The notes: a model not told the origin generated them from the letters alone. A stretch of 64,000 nt of DNA from Paenibacillus farraposensis (GCF_020736845.1 NZ_JAFFQR010000015.1:128240-192239); one strand, 5' to 3'. Numbered from the stretch's first letter, positions 1 to 10,789 are shown. Program-made: numbers and translations.

Positions 1-31
1 GGCAAATGATGCTGGCATGCGCCTCGGAGTG

Positions 32-59
32 ACGTGGCCGCCGTTATACGCATAGGCTA
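32..59 (+). promoter_or_regulatory. Sigma-K-type promoter
   Basis: AC at 32-33, a 17-base spacer, then CATAGGCTA at 51-59. This fits the known mother-cell sigma-K pattern (AC, 16-17 bases, CATAnnnTA) exactly. It lies about 90 bases upstream of the first gene and suggests late sporulation expression. Confidence 0.6.
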
Positions 60-145
60 TCTTATAGGCATTAGCCTTGATTCCCAGCCAGGTGAATGAA
101 GCGGAGCAACCGCAGGTTCACTCCTGTGCCAAAGGAGCGGTCATC

Positions 146-925
146 ATGAATCATCGTATGAGCTATGGTCATAAAGATAAAAGAGCAGCACGGAGCAACC
201 TTTCCGATACAGTCCCTTCCTCCCGTGCAAGCAAGGATAAAACACCTTCGACTTCCGGTATTCATAGATCGGTACAGCGCGGAGGGTCAGTTGGAGCCGC
301 ATCGGTGGAGACAGATACCTCGGTTCAAGCCGTTGAGGAAGCAGCAAGGAAAAAGCATAAGCTGCCCAAGACGCTGGAGGAAGCGATGCGGATGAATCGG
401 AAATCGGTGCTATTGCTGTCTGTACCTGAATCGGATGCCGAATGCAAGACAGATAACGACATGTCATCTAGCACCATGGAAGATCAGGCAGAGCAAGATG
501 CGTTATCGGATTGTTCCATTACCAGCATCCACATTGCAGAAGGAAGACAGCGTTTCAGGCAGCGAATGGTCCTGCCCGGGGAAGTTGCCAAACCTGGTAT
601 CCACGTTGATAGCGAATCAAAGGTAGCTGCAGTTCAGGACGGATTATCGGCCCGTGGCGAGGCGTCTGTCCCAGAGCTGGCTTTATCCCAATTTGGCAGC
701 CTTCCTTTTCGTCTTTCAGGCACAACGAACAGGGACGAAATGAGCATTATGTTAGAAAGGCCTTTTAAGAACACTCAATATATAGTTGCAGCTAGTGCCA
801 CTGTGCCCGGTATAACAGTATCTGTCACAAAACGTCAGGAATATTCGGCAACACTTACTGTAGAACGCGTATGCCCGGGTTCGGTATGTAAAGGGGAAAT
901 AATGTGGATTGCGGTGGGTTACTAA
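146..925 (+). CDS. Unknown protein, probably spore-associated
   Basis: A protein of 259 residues if it starts at the ATG at 146, which follows AAAGGAG at 131-137 with good spacing; an in-frame ATG at 77 lacks such a site. The first 100 residues are basic, Ser/Lys/Arg-rich and probably disordered. The middle is acidic and low in complexity. The last 60 residues are beta-rich and end in WIAVGY, which recalls the closing strand of H-type lectin or tail-fibre beta sandwiches; this is only a resemblance. There is no signal peptide or membrane segment. A consensus sigma-K promoter upstream suggests a late mother-cell product such as a coat or crust protein. I do not recognise the family. Confidence 0.6.
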   Translation: MNHRMSYGHKDKRAARSNLSDTVPSSRASKDKTPSTSGIHRSVQRGGSVGAASVETDTSVQAVEEAARKKHKLPKTLEEAMRMNRKSVLLLSVPESDAECKTDNDMSSSTMEDQAEQDALSDCSITSIHIAEGRQRFRQRMVLPGEVAKPGIHVDSESKVAAVQDGLSARGEASVPELALSQFGSLPFRLSGTTNRDEMSIMLERPFKNTQYIVAASATVPGITVSVTKRQEYSATLTVERVCPGSVCKGEIMWIAVGY

Positions 926-1076
926 AGGGTAGAAATGTTGGCAGTAATTCAACTTGATATCAAAAAAAGGCATCTCGCTGTAAGGAGGCTGTATATATAA
1001 GAAGAAAAGGGGGAAACTTGCTAATATCAAACAGCCCCACGGCATCCTTTTACAATTTGGGGAGGGAACTTCGTTT

Positions 1077-1107
1077 AAAAAAAGGGCATCCCTTGAAGCG
1101 GGATGCC
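1077..1107 (-). terminator. Rho-independent terminator behind the M4 protease pseudogene
   Basis: GGCATCCC at 1085-1092 pairs with GGGATGCC at 1100-1107 around a 7-base loop. On the minus strand it runs into a stretch of T. It sits about 80 bases downstream of the pseudogene stop and resembles the sequence behind the intact npr gene near 1920. Confidence 0.75.
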
Positions 1108-1184
1108 TAGACTAGGGGGGGGGAAGGGGCACAGACTTGCACTGTACCCCTAATGCAGGCTTTAAAGGCAGAAATAAGAGCTGA

Positions 1185-1851
<667 letters not shown>

Positions 1852-1918
1852 CTAAAGTCCCAAGATGATTTGCTTTTGTCTTATTTAGTCGAAATTGATC
1901 GAAAGATAATGTAGACGA

Positions 1919-1946
1919 GAAAAAAGGCATCCCTTTGAAGAGGGCG
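1919..1946 (-). terminator. Probable terminator of npr
   Basis: On the minus strand an imperfect hairpin (CCCT and AGGG arms plus a GC pair) runs into TTTTTT. It is about 115 bases past the npr stop and shares the GGCATCCC sequence with the terminator at 1085. The stem is weak. Confidence 0.45.
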
Positions 1947-2061
1947 CAGGTTAGTACACTGCACCCCCATTTTTTGTCCATTGGCTGCGCAGGAGCAGAG
2001 GATAGCTGCACAACGATAAGGGTAGATGGACGAGGATGCGTGAGGGGATCGCGTATATGAT

Positions 2062-3879
<1,818 letters not shown>

Positions 3880-4161
3880 TCATCCTGTGTGGACTAGACA
3901 TTGCGCCAATTAGGTAAGTCGTGTTGCCGTCTGGAACATGAAGGAAATGGAATGTGAAGAGAAATACCGAAGTGTGTTTTTCGTGAGTTTTTCATGAAGA
4001 GTGAGTGAAATGAGGGAACGCAGGTGAAGCATACAGCTAAGCATTTAGCCTAAAAAGGTGACAAACTCCTCCTTTCCTGTCGGATATAAGAAGGTGGAAT
4101 ATTGGGGGGAATGGAAAAAGTTCTATGCAAAAAAAACAAATGTTAGTTTTTTGAACTTCCA

Positions 4162-4237
4162 CCATCTGGCTCTGATATTAGCACAGAGATTGACGGACGA
4201 GAAGATCTATGTCACAAATTTATCCAAAATGATTCTT
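4162..4237. repeat. Protease-upstream direct repeat, copy B
   Basis: This is the second copy of the segment at 1787-1851, sharing TCTGATATTAGCACAGAGA and ACGAGAAGAT. It lies upstream of intact npr and may be part of its control region, because it is the best-conserved piece outside the coding sequence. Confidence 0.75.
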
Positions 4238-4334
4238 TAGACCCTAATAACCTATTTATTTAATATGATTAATACGTATTTGTAAATTGAAGTCGAAAAA
4301 CTGCTTTGTCGAAAACCACTCCACGCTTGCCGTT

Positions 4335-4362
4335 ACACACGGTATTTGGACCGCATAGGTTA
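4335..4362 (+). promoter_or_regulatory. Sigma-K-type promoter of the glycosylation cluster
   Basis: AC at 4335-4336, a 17-base spacer and CATAGGTTA at 4354-4362 match the sigma-K consensus fully. It is about 60 bases upstream of the first glycosyltransferase gene, which implies late mother-cell transcription of the operon. Confidence 0.65.
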
Positions 4363-4422
4363 TGTTGAACTGTCCTAATCATGCGTCCATCTATACAGCA
4401 ATAAGGGAGGTGAGACGGGAGC

Positions 4423-5361
4423 ATGAGGAAGCAGGGAAGAACTCGCTTCAAGCTTCATCGCAGGCGGCGTTCCGGTGCCGGTTCTTACTCCAGAATGTGG
4501 CTGCCAGTACGATTGCCCAAGCTGGATATGAACCGGAACAGCCATGCCAACGGGGAGAAGCCTGACGCGGAAAAAGGGACACAGCCAGGCGAGGATCGGT
4601 CATCTAAACTGTCACCTGCCGGAAAATTCCTTGTCTCCGTCATTATTCCGGCTATGAATGAGCAAAAAACGATCGGAGCTGTTATTCGTGAGGCACGTCG
4701 TGTCCACCCGCATACTGAGGTTATCGTGGTCGAAAACGGATCAAAAGACAAGACGGCGAAGGCGGCAGTGGCGGCGGGCGCGCGTGTACTATCTTTCCCG
4801 GAACCGCTGGGACATGATGTGGGCCGTCGTATTGGAGCGGAGGCGGCTTCCGGTCAAATATTGCTTTTTCTCGATGGCGATATCGTCATTCCTTACGTCA
4901 GACTTCGGCCGTTCATACAGGCCATATGCGCAGGAGCGGATGTTGTACTGAATGATTACCATGGTCCCGTGAATTGTACGCCTGTACATCCCGTAGTTGA
5001 GGCAAAGCATGTATTGAATATTTTGTCGAATCGTGCCGACTTAGGGGGAGCATCCATGACTGGTATTCCACATGCCATAAGTCAAAGGGCCTTGAAAAAA
5101 ATAGGTCTAAAGTCCCTGGAGAAGCCTCCTTTATTTCAAGTGATGTCCATCGTCTCCGGGTTGCGAGTGATGGCTGTATATGGAATAGCTGTCGGTAAGA
5201 TGAATGCAGCACGCAAAAAACAGAACGGTAAAGACCCGCTGGTGGATGTGGTCGTACAGGATCATCTGGACGCCATTTCCTGGCTTACAACACACTTGGG
5301 AGCACGTGCGGGATATACGGATTTGAACCGTAAACGGATCAGAGACGAGGTGAAACCGTGA
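4423..5361 (+). CDS. Family 2 glycosyltransferase with basic N-terminus
   Basis: A 312-residue glycosyltransferase that probably transfers a sugar from a nucleotide donor to a spore-surface glycan. Residues 1-70 are an Arg/Lys-rich, probably disordered extension. The GT-A core starts near 72 with VSVIIPAMNE, has VVENGSKD for nucleotide binding and the metal-binding LDGD near residue 150. There is no transmembrane segment, so it is likely cytosolic or attached to the forespore surface in the mother cell. GGGAGGTGAG precedes the ATG. The next gene is a close paralogue (shared GHDVGR and DGD regions), and the two overlap by four bases. Acceptor and donor are unknown. Confidence 0.85.
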   Translation: MRKQGRTRFKLHRRRRSGAGSYSRMWLPVRLPKLDMNRNSHANGEKPDAEKGTQPGEDRSSKLSPAGKFLVSVIIPAMNEQKTIGAVIREARRVHPHTEVIVVENGSKDKTAKAAVAAGARVLSFPEPLGHDVGRRIGAEAASGQILLFLDGDIVIPYVRLRPFIQAICAGADVVLNDYHGPVNCTPVHPVVEAKHVLNILSNRADLGGASMTGIPHAISQRALKKIGLKSLEKPPLFQVMSIVSGLRVMAVYGIAVGKMNAARKKQNGKDPLVDVVVQDHLDAISWLTTHLGARAGYTDLNRKRIRDEVKP

Positions 5362-6302
5362 GCAGAGAGTATCGCAGAGGGAAGCCTGGCGACCCAAGCT
5401 GGGGGAGTAGACGGGCAGCACAACGAAGACAAGGATCAATGCATTCAATGCACAGCCGCAGGATGAGGAAACCTGCACCCCGGGAAGAAAGAATGCCCGA
5501 AGCGAATCGGACCGAGCCCGAGGTACGCAAAATGCCTGGGGATATTGTGTTACAAGGAACAGCGGCAGCCGTAGTCAGTGCCTGTAATGAGGAATCTACC
5601 ATGGACCAGGTACTAGGCGAGCTGGAAAAGCTCCCATTGAAGGACATCATTGTCGTTTTGAACGGCTGTACGGACGGTACGCACTCCATCGTGGCACAGC
5701 ATCATCCTGGTGCGACTCTCGTCAACCTGCCGGACCGCCTTGGGCATGATGTCGGGCGTGCCGTAGGCGCGCGTATGACACGGGCTGATATCGTGCTGTT
5801 TGTGGACGGAGATTTGCCGATTCCGGCGTTTGAGTTGCTGCCTTTTCTCCAAGCGGTGGATCAGGGAACAGATGTGGCGCTTAATGATCTGGGCAGACAT
5901 TTGCCGCCATTTGCCCAGCAGGACAGCGTGACACGGTGCAAAGCATTCCTGAACCGCATACTGCGCAGGCCAGATCTTGGAGCAAGCTCATTGACCGCTG
6001 TACCGCATGCCTTGTCACGACGCTTGCTGGATCAGCTTGGTCCGGCCATGCTCGCTGTTCCGCCCAAGGCGCACGCGATGGCGGTGCTGTACGGCATGAA
6101 GGTGGCAGCCGTGCACACTGTCGACGTCATTAAAACGAACCGCAAGCGGACCTTCAACACCGGCAAAGGAAATGGGATGGAGCAATTGATTGTCGGCGAT
6201 CATGCGGAGGCGCTGACAGCGGTGTTTCAGGTCGCTGGCGTTTCTCTGTCCGGCCCTGTTCCCACACGGGTAGACGTCGCCAAAGGGAGGAATGCACGAT
6301 GA
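5358..6302 (+). CDS. Family 2 glycosyltransferase, paralogue of the preceding gene
   Basis: The protein has 314 residues and starts at the GTG at 5358, overlapping the previous stop. The first 60 residues are rich in Arg, Ser and Met and look disordered. The GT-A core follows with VVSACNEE, VVLNGCTDGT and LFVDGDLPIP, the last giving the metal-binding DGD. The GHDVGR stretch and overall layout match the product of 4423-5361, so the two probably arose by tandem duplication. The gene is translationally coupled on both sides, and its 3' end overlaps the next gene by four bases. The exact sugar is unknown. Later in-frame ATG codons exist near 5439, so the basic tail could be shorter. Confidence 0.82.
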   Translation: MSREYRRGKPGDPSWGSRRAAQRRQGSMHSMHSRRMRKPAPREERMPEANRTEPEVRKMPGDIVLQGTAAAVVSACNEESTMDQVLGELEKLPLKDIIVVLNGCTDGTHSIVAQHHPGATLVNLPDRLGHDVGRAVGARMTRADIVLFVDGDLPIPAFELLPFLQAVDQGTDVALNDLGRHLPPFAQQDSVTRCKAFLNRILRRPDLGASSLTAVPHALSRRLLDQLGPAMLAVPPKAHAMAVLYGMKVAAVHTVDVIKTNRKRTFNTGKGNGMEQLIVGDHAEALTAVFQVAGVSLSGPVPTRVDVAKGRNAR

Positions 6303-7099
6303 GTCTGACGAGCATTATTATCCCGACTTATAACGGCCTGCATCTGCTAAAGCCGTGCATTGAGGCGATTCGGACACATACAGTGGATGTGCCTTATGAA
6401 ATCATTGTAGTAGATAACGCCTCCAATGACGGGACAGATACTTTTTGCGAAGCGGAGCGGCTGATCAACGTTCGTCTTCCCGAAAACCGCGGATTTCCGG
6501 CAGCCTGTAATATAGGACTCCGCCTGGCTTCGGGTGACCAGTTCGTTATCTTGAACAATGATGTGACGGTTACACCTGGGTGGCTGTCCAATATGCTGGC
6601 TGCATTGTGGAGCGACAGCACGGTGGGACTGGTAGGACCGGTGACCAACTACGTCAGCGGCATTCAGCAGATTCATGGATTAGGAGGGGATTTGTCGAGT
6701 TGTCTGAGGTTTGCGGAGCAAAATAATGCAAGTAATCCGTCCAGATGGCAGGAGGTTAAACGGTTGGTCGGATTTTGTGTGCTGCTCCGGCGTGAGCTGA
6801 TGGAACGAATCGGATTGCTCGATGAACGGTTCAGTCCCGGACACTATGAGGATGACGATTATTGCCTGCGGGCACACTTGCACGGCTACAAGCTGCTGAT
6901 GTGCAGTGACTGTTTTGTTTATCATCAGGGAAATGCCAGTTTCTCACGTGTGGACACTTCGCGGATCAAAGAGTTGATTGAACGGAACTATCGTTTGTTT
7001 ATAGAGAAATGGAGCATTGATCCCAGAATGTTCATCGAATCTGGCAACATTGGGATTTCATGCACTGAACATGCCGTCGAAGGAGGAAGGAAGATATGA
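6299..7099 (+). CDS. Family 2 glycosyltransferase (rhamnosyltransferase-like)
   Basis: A 266-residue GT-A enzyme without an extension. It has TSIIIPTYN at residues 4-12, VVDNASNDGT, then VILNNDVTVTPGW, where NND takes the DxD metal-binding position. Further on are a GFCVLLRRELMERIG segment and a FSPGHYEDDDYCLRAHLHG region typical of family 2 enzymes with rhamnosyl- or N-acetylglucosaminyl-transfer roles. The start ATG overlaps the upstream stop (ATGA) and the end overlaps the nucleotidyltransferase gene by four bases. The 7899-9350 product is a paralogue in which the NND motif is lost. Confidence 0.87.
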   Translation: MSLTSIIIPTYNGLHLLKPCIEAIRTHTVDVPYEIIVVDNASNDGTDTFCEAERLINVRLPENRGFPAACNIGLRLASGDQFVILNNDVTVTPGWLSNMLAALWSDSTVGLVGPVTNYVSGIQQIHGLGGDLSSCLRFAEQNNASNPSRWQEVKRLVGFCVLLRRELMERIGLLDERFSPGHYEDDDYCLRAHLHGYKLLMCSDCFVYHQGNASFSRVDTSRIKELIERNYRLFIEKWSIDPRMFIESGNIGISCTEHAVEGGRKI

Positions 7100-7827
7100 A
7101 AGGGGTTATTCTCGCAGGAGGAACCGGATCGCGCCTTCATCCGTTGACTTCATTACTCAACAAGCATCTGCTTCCGGTCGGCAAATATCCCATGATTGTA
7201 TATGGTATCGAAAGACTGCGTCAGGCGGGGATCACCGATATACTCATCGTTATTAGTAAACAATCGGCCGGGCTGTATACCGATTTTTTGGGCAGCGGCA
7301 GCGATTATGGTGTTCAGCTGACGTATCGGATTCAGGAAAAGGCAGGCGGGATTGCGGAAGCACTCGAACTGGCGAGAAGTTTTATACAGACGGAGGAAAA
7401 ATTCGTTGTTTTGTTAGGTGATAATTTGTTCAAGGAAGACCTGGGACCCGTCATCGAACGCTTCAATCAGCAGCCTCCGGGGAGCGCCAGAGTGTTGTTG
7501 AAAAAGGTAGCAGATGCCCGGCGTTATGGAGTCCCGGTGTTCGATCCCGAGCGCCCGGAGATCATCACCAAAATTGAAGAAAAGCCGCAGCAGCCCCAAT
7601 CCAAATATTGCGTTACGGGTATCTATATGTATGATACCTCCGTATTTGATAAAATTTGGAACATTGAGCCGTCGGCACGCGGCGAGCTTGAGATCACGGA
7701 TGTCAACAACTGCTATGCTGCTGAGGGCAAGCTGGAATATGATATTTTACGTCGTTATTGGAGCGATGCAGGAACCTTTGATTCCCTTCAGGAAGCCTGG
7801 GTCAAGATGAAGGGCTTTCTGCCCTGA
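7096..7827 (+). CDS. Glucose-1-phosphate thymidylyltransferase-like enzyme (SpsI/RmlA type)
   Basis: A 243-residue sugar nucleotidyltransferase that should join a sugar 1-phosphate to a nucleoside triphosphate, probably dTTP and glucose 1-phosphate as in dTDP-rhamnose synthesis. It has the signature GVILAGGTGSRLHPLT at the N-terminus with the catalytic Arg, PVGKYPMIVYGIE, GDNLF with the metal-binding Asp near 112, and KIEEKP. Its length fits the short spore-type SpsI of B. subtilis rather than the 290-residue RmlA. No rmlBCD genes are nearby, so these would have to be elsewhere. It is coupled to the upstream glycosyltransferase by ATGA overlap. Confidence 0.85.
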   Translation: MKGVILAGGTGSRLHPLTSLLNKHLLPVGKYPMIVYGIERLRQAGITDILIVISKQSAGLYTDFLGSGSDYGVQLTYRIQEKAGGIAEALELARSFIQTEEKFVVLLGDNLFKEDLGPVIERFNQQPPGSARVLLKKVADARRYGVPVFDPERPEIITKIEEKPQQPQSKYCVTGIYMYDTSVFDKIWNIEPSARGELEITDVNNCYAAEGKLEYDILRRYWSDAGTFDSLQEAWVKMKGFLP

Positions 7828-7838
7828 CCTCAGGAAAC

Positions 7839-7866
7839 ACCATCCGGCCGGGCCAGGCATATAGTA
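7839..7866 (+). promoter_or_regulatory. Sigma-K-type promoter
   Basis: AC at 7839-7840, 17 bases, then CATATAGTA at 7858-7866 is a full match to the sigma-K pattern. It sits in the 71-base gap before the gene that starts at 7899. Confidence 0.6.
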
Positions 7867-7898
7867 TAGGCATAATGCCACCCGGAGGAGTGAACGGC

Positions 7899-9350
7899 AT
7901 GAAACGCCTGAGTATACAAAGGAAACACAGCAGACGGCTCGGTAAAAAAGGCTATTGGGCAGGATATAAAAGGGGCCGGGAGCAGGGCAACAAGTTAGGC
8001 CAGGCCTCGTTCGGCAAAGTTTTTGAAGGCGTAAGCATCATCATTCCGTCCTGCAATCAGCTTCACCAGCTTCGAGCATGTATTCACCGGATAGAGGAGT
8101 ACACGAGCCATCCTCATGAAATTATTGTGGTGGACTACGGGTCGACGGACGGGACACGTATCTATTTGCTCCGTAAAAGTATCGCTGTGCGTTACGCGCT
8201 GCTAAAAAAGGATGTTCATATCACAGGCAGTCTGAATCAGGGACTGATGATGGCAAAAGGCACGACCATTGCAATACTGGACCCGCAGGCTATGGTGACA
8301 CCCGGTTGGCTGGATCGGTTGCTTGAGTGTTTATACAGCGATCCGCAGATGGGTGTCGTCGGGCCTGTAACGAATGGTCCATTCGGAGAACAACAGATTG
8401 AGGTTCCTTACATCAACAAAAACGAAGCATGTTCATTTGCCAGAACCTATAATATTTCCAACCCGGCTGCATGGCGAGAAACCGAGAGCCTGAACGGATT
8501 TTGCTTGCTGCTGCGCAGAGAAGCACTGAAGAAGACAGGGTACTGGGACGAAGGCTGCCACAGTGGTCAGGAAGCTGCAGCAGATTGGCTGCTGCGTGCA
8601 CGCTTGCTCGGGATGCGTATAGCAATTGCCGGAGATGCTTTTATTCATTACACGGGAAGTGATCGGGATACGACCCATCGTTTTCTTCAGACGACCGGAA
8701 AAAGTGGTCCATTGGAGGAAAGCAGCCAGAACCGATCCTTTTTTGTCCAAAAATGGGGAGACACAGATAAGCTGTTTAATCACCGGGAATCCAATGAAGC
8801 AGATTCCGACGGACAGGGGGCATCAATCAGGGAAAGACATGCGTCAGCTGCAAGCTTTTATCCCATCGGAGCGCTCGTTCAGGGACCATCTGGCGCAATA
8901 TTTCGGTTAGAGCGGGGAAAAAGACGCTTTTTGCATAGCATGCGTGCTGCGGGAGATGCATACGTGGCTCCCGTCAGAATTTCTCAGCTTGATCTGCTGG
9001 CACTTCCCGCGATATCCAAGCCGGAGGCGACCGTTTCCGGTGATGCGGAAGTACCCGCAGCTGTACCGGCAGAGGAACCCTTGCCTGTGCTGGCGGCTCT
9101 TGTACCGGAGAATATCCCCGTACTTCATACTCCTGCTGGGCGCATGCAGTGGATTAAGACACTGTATGCCGAAGGCAGACAACTGTATCAAATCGGGAGC
9201 GGCTGGAAAAGACCGTTCCTCACCTCCTATGCAGCCATGAGCTGGCGGGCAGCTGATTACCAAATCCGGTTGTTGTCCCCCGAAGATTTGTCCGTACTGG
9301 TGCAGGAGCAGCCCATTATTGCCCCACCTGTACTGCACAGGCATCTGTAA
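7899..9350 (+). CDS. GT2-like protein with tetrad-repeat N-terminus and degraded DxD
   Basis: A 483-residue protein starting at the ATG at 7899, which follows GGAGGAG; an upstream ATG at 7875 lies in front of the ribosome site. Residues 1-15 are basic. Residues 18-34 read GYWAGYKRGREQGNKLG, a run of four-residue units starting with Gly. The GT-A fold starts near 45 (VSIIIPSCN, VVDYGSTDGT). Where the paralogue at 6299 has LNNDVTVTPGW, this has LDPQAMVTPGW, so the usual metal site is missing. After residue 300 is a region of about 185 residues with no recognised domain. It could be an inactive scaffold or an enzyme with altered chemistry. It has its own sigma-K promoter. Confidence 0.8.
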   Translation: MKRLSIQRKHSRRLGKKGYWAGYKRGREQGNKLGQASFGKVFEGVSIIIPSCNQLHQLRACIHRIEEYTSHPHEIIVVDYGSTDGTRIYLLRKSIAVRYALLKKDVHITGSLNQGLMMAKGTTIAILDPQAMVTPGWLDRLLECLYSDPQMGVVGPVTNGPFGEQQIEVPYINKNEACSFARTYNISNPAAWRETESLNGFCLLLRREALKKTGYWDEGCHSGQEAAADWLLRARLLGMRIAIAGDAFIHYTGSDRDTTHRFLQTTGKSGPLEESSQNRSFFVQKWGDTDKLFNHRESNEADSDGQGASIRERHASAASFYPIGALVQGPSGAIFRLERGKRRFLHSMRAAGDAYVAPVRISQLDLLALPAISKPEATVSGDAEVPAAVPAEEPLPVLAALVPENIPVLHTPAGRMQWIKTLYAEGRQLYQIGSGWKRPFLTSYAAMSWRAADYQIRLLSPEDLSVLVQEQPIIAPPVLHRHL

Positions 9351-9377
9351 TGAGCGGAATAGGCGCCTTTAGGGGGA

Positions 9378-9404
9378 ACCGACTCCTCGTTGCCGCATAC
9401 GCTG
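9378..9404 (+). promoter_or_regulatory. Possible sigma-K-type promoter, one mismatch
   Basis: AC at 9378-9379, 16 bases, then CATACGCTG at 9396-9404; only the last base departs from CATAnnnTA. It lies in the 118-base gap before the small gene at 9469. Confidence 0.4.
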
Positions 9405-9468
9405 TAGTAGCGGAAAGCCTGTAGGTATTCGTGCGTTCCGCAAGGCGGAGCACATAAAGGAGGGGCTT

Positions 9469-9756
9469 ATGCATAATGAGGTAGATGATTTATTAACTCA
9501 TATTTCGCACTCGCAGCAGCAGATGTCCAGACTGTTGGATGCGGAACGGCAGGTGGTCGTGCGTATGGCGCAGATCATACATGAGCTGCCGGATGAGGAG
9601 CCGCGTTTTGACGGGATTCCGGGTATTCTGGAGGGTTCGGGCCAAGTAAACAAAAGCATTGTTGCCTACTTGAACGGCATTGCCGATCTTCAGGAAGCGA
9701 TGGCTGAAATGCTCGTTCGTGTCGTAAAAGAGACGGCATACCCGGAAGAGGAGTAA
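9469..9756 (+). CDS. Small helical protein of unknown function (1 of 3 in tandem)
   Basis: A 95-residue acidic protein with AAAGGAGGGG before the ATG. It is predicted to be two helices: residues 8-38 (HSQQQMSRLLDAERQVVV) and 54-90, joined by a loop containing DEEPRFDGIPG. Spacing of hydrophobic residues suggests helical bundles. The two following genes have the same layout (S/A-x-Q-x-x-M/V near the start, a loop near the middle, and a second helix with L/M every three to four residues), so I infer a set of three diverged paralogues. There is no signal peptide or known motif. Position inside the sigma-K cluster suggests a spore-surface structural or assembly role. Confidence 0.65.
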   Translation: MHNEVDDLLTHISHSQQQMSRLLDAERQVVVRMAQIIHELPDEEPRFDGIPGILEGSGQVNKSIVAYLNGIADLQEAMAEMLVRVVKETAYPEEE

Positions 9757-9784
9757 CGATCAACCGAGGGTAGGGAGTGAACAC

Positions 9785-10117
9785 ATGAGTAGGGAACAAG
9801 CAATGATTCATATGCTGGAAGCAGCCTCCAAAATGCAGCGAAACGTGTCCATGATCCTGGAGGCCAAGGCGGTCGAAGCGGAAAAGATGCGCAATTGGGC
9901 GCTCAACCATCTGACACCCCACGCATTTGACACCGATGAAGAGCAGTTAGGGCGGCCTTTGGAAGTGCACGAGCAGATGGTGGAAATGCTGGAGGGACTA
10001 ACCCGGCTTCAGACTGGACTTTGCAGCAATCTCAAGGCGCTGCTGGATCAGGATGAGCAGCAGGGCGGTGGAATGGAAGGGATGATGGGAGGCATGGGCT
10101 CGGGGGATATGAGCTAA
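9785..10117 (+). CDS. Small helical protein of unknown function (2 of 3 in tandem)
   Basis: A 110-residue protein; AGGGAGTG precedes the ATG. Helix 1 (residues 4-36) is rich in Met and Ala (MLEAASKMQRNVSMILEAKA), followed by a Pro-containing loop and helix 2 (residues 60-93). The C-terminus is a Met/Gly tail (GGGMEGMMGGMGSGDM) that is low in complexity. It ends at a TAATG overlap with the next gene, so translation is coupled. It is similar in plan to the products of 9469 and 10117. Function is unknown. Confidence 0.62.
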   Translation: MSREQAMIHMLEAASKMQRNVSMILEAKAVEAEKMRNWALNHLTPHAFDTDEEQLGRPLEVHEQMVEMLEGLTRLQTGLCSNLKALLDQDEQQGGGMEGMMGGMGSGDMS

Positions 10118-10557
10118 TGAGCATGAGGCGTGAACGTGAGATTAAGCTGGATATGATGGAGTCTATTGCTGCCAGCCAGCATGCCGTCGCCCGGATGCTG
10201 AGCAGTCTTGCGGACTTAACGCCCCATGCGGATGTGTCGGCTGCCCGTCTGGAAGAAACCATTCGTATACTCAGCAACTATCAGGGACGAATCACTCAAA
10301 TGCTGGCAGGTATTCCGATAAGGCGACAGGTATTCGGGAAACCGGCGCAGCCATGGCTCCATATCCCTGTTCCAAAACAGGTAGCGATCACGAGAAAGCG
10401 AAGGAGGAATGACAATGAGTATCAGATGGGAACGCTTCTTTCGGAGCAGAGCCCGCAAAAGACGCAGAGCTGCCCGGCGTGCCAGTATGCGCAGATTAAA
10501 ACAGAGGAGAAGACATCTGCTTGCTCTGAGACGCCGACTTGCTCTAAGACGTCGTAA
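10117..10557 (+). CDS. Small helical protein (3 of 3) with 3' end overlapping the next gene
   Basis: The frame encodes 146 residues. Residues 1-65 follow the two-helix plan of the two preceding genes (MMESIAASQHAVARMLSSL and a second helix near 45-68). From about residue 100 the reading continues for 143 bases through the Arg-rich gene that starts at 10415 in another frame, giving a Ser/Thr/Cys-rich tail (SPQKTQSCPACQYAQ). That tail is probably not under its own selection: either the gene lost an earlier stop or the overlap is real. It is coupled to 9785-10117 by TAATG. Function is unknown. Confidence 0.55.
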   Translation: MSMRREREIKLDMMESIAASQHAVARMLSSLADLTPHADVSAARLEETIRILSNYQGRITQMLAGIPIRRQVFGKPAQPWLHIPVPKQVAITRKRRRNDNEYQMGTLLSEQSPQKTQSCPACQYAQIKTEEKTSACSETPTCSKTS

Positions 10558-10789
10558 AAGAAGGCTCCATTCTGCACGCAGAAGTCGTGCTCTTATGCAA
10601 CGGCAAAACAAACCTCAGAATCTGGCAGTAGCCCCAGCTGTGGAAAGCCCGCCGTCCGAGCCTGTTACGTTGGAGCATGACCCGCAGGCATTTCAGCAGG
10701 GCTATGATGCAGCATACAACGAGGGCTTTAATTCCGGCTTTGCCAAAGGCTATGAAGATGGCCACCAGATTGCTTACAAGGCACAGTAA
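10415..10789 (+). CDS. Arg-rich protein with C-terminal G-aromatic tetrad repeats
   Basis: A 124-residue protein from the ATG at 10415, eight bases after AAGGAGG; an ATG at 10409 sits inside that site. Residues 4-65 are protamine-like, more than 40 percent Arg/Lys (RSRARKRRRAARRASMRR and similar). Residues 67-90 are a Pro/Ala/Val linker. The C-terminus has repeats with a four-residue period (GYDAAYNEGFNSGFAKGYED). Related tetrads occur in three other products of the cluster (7899, 10974, 12096). A polycation plus repeat layout suggests electrostatic attachment to a polyanionic spore layer or nucleic acid, with the repeats as a docking segment. This is inference; the family is not known to me. 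Confidence 0.65.
   Translation: MSIRWERFFRSRARKRRRAARRASMRRLKQRRRHLLALRRRLALRRRKRRLHSARRSRALMQRQNKPQNLAVAPAVESPPSEPVTLEHDPQAFQQGYDAAYNEGFNSGFAKGYEDGHQIAYKAQ

Noticed and set aside
961-990. Third AAAAAAAGGCATC copy near the first gene
   Set aside because: It resembles the terminators behind the protease copies but has no hairpin, so neither a terminator nor a third duplicate can be supported.
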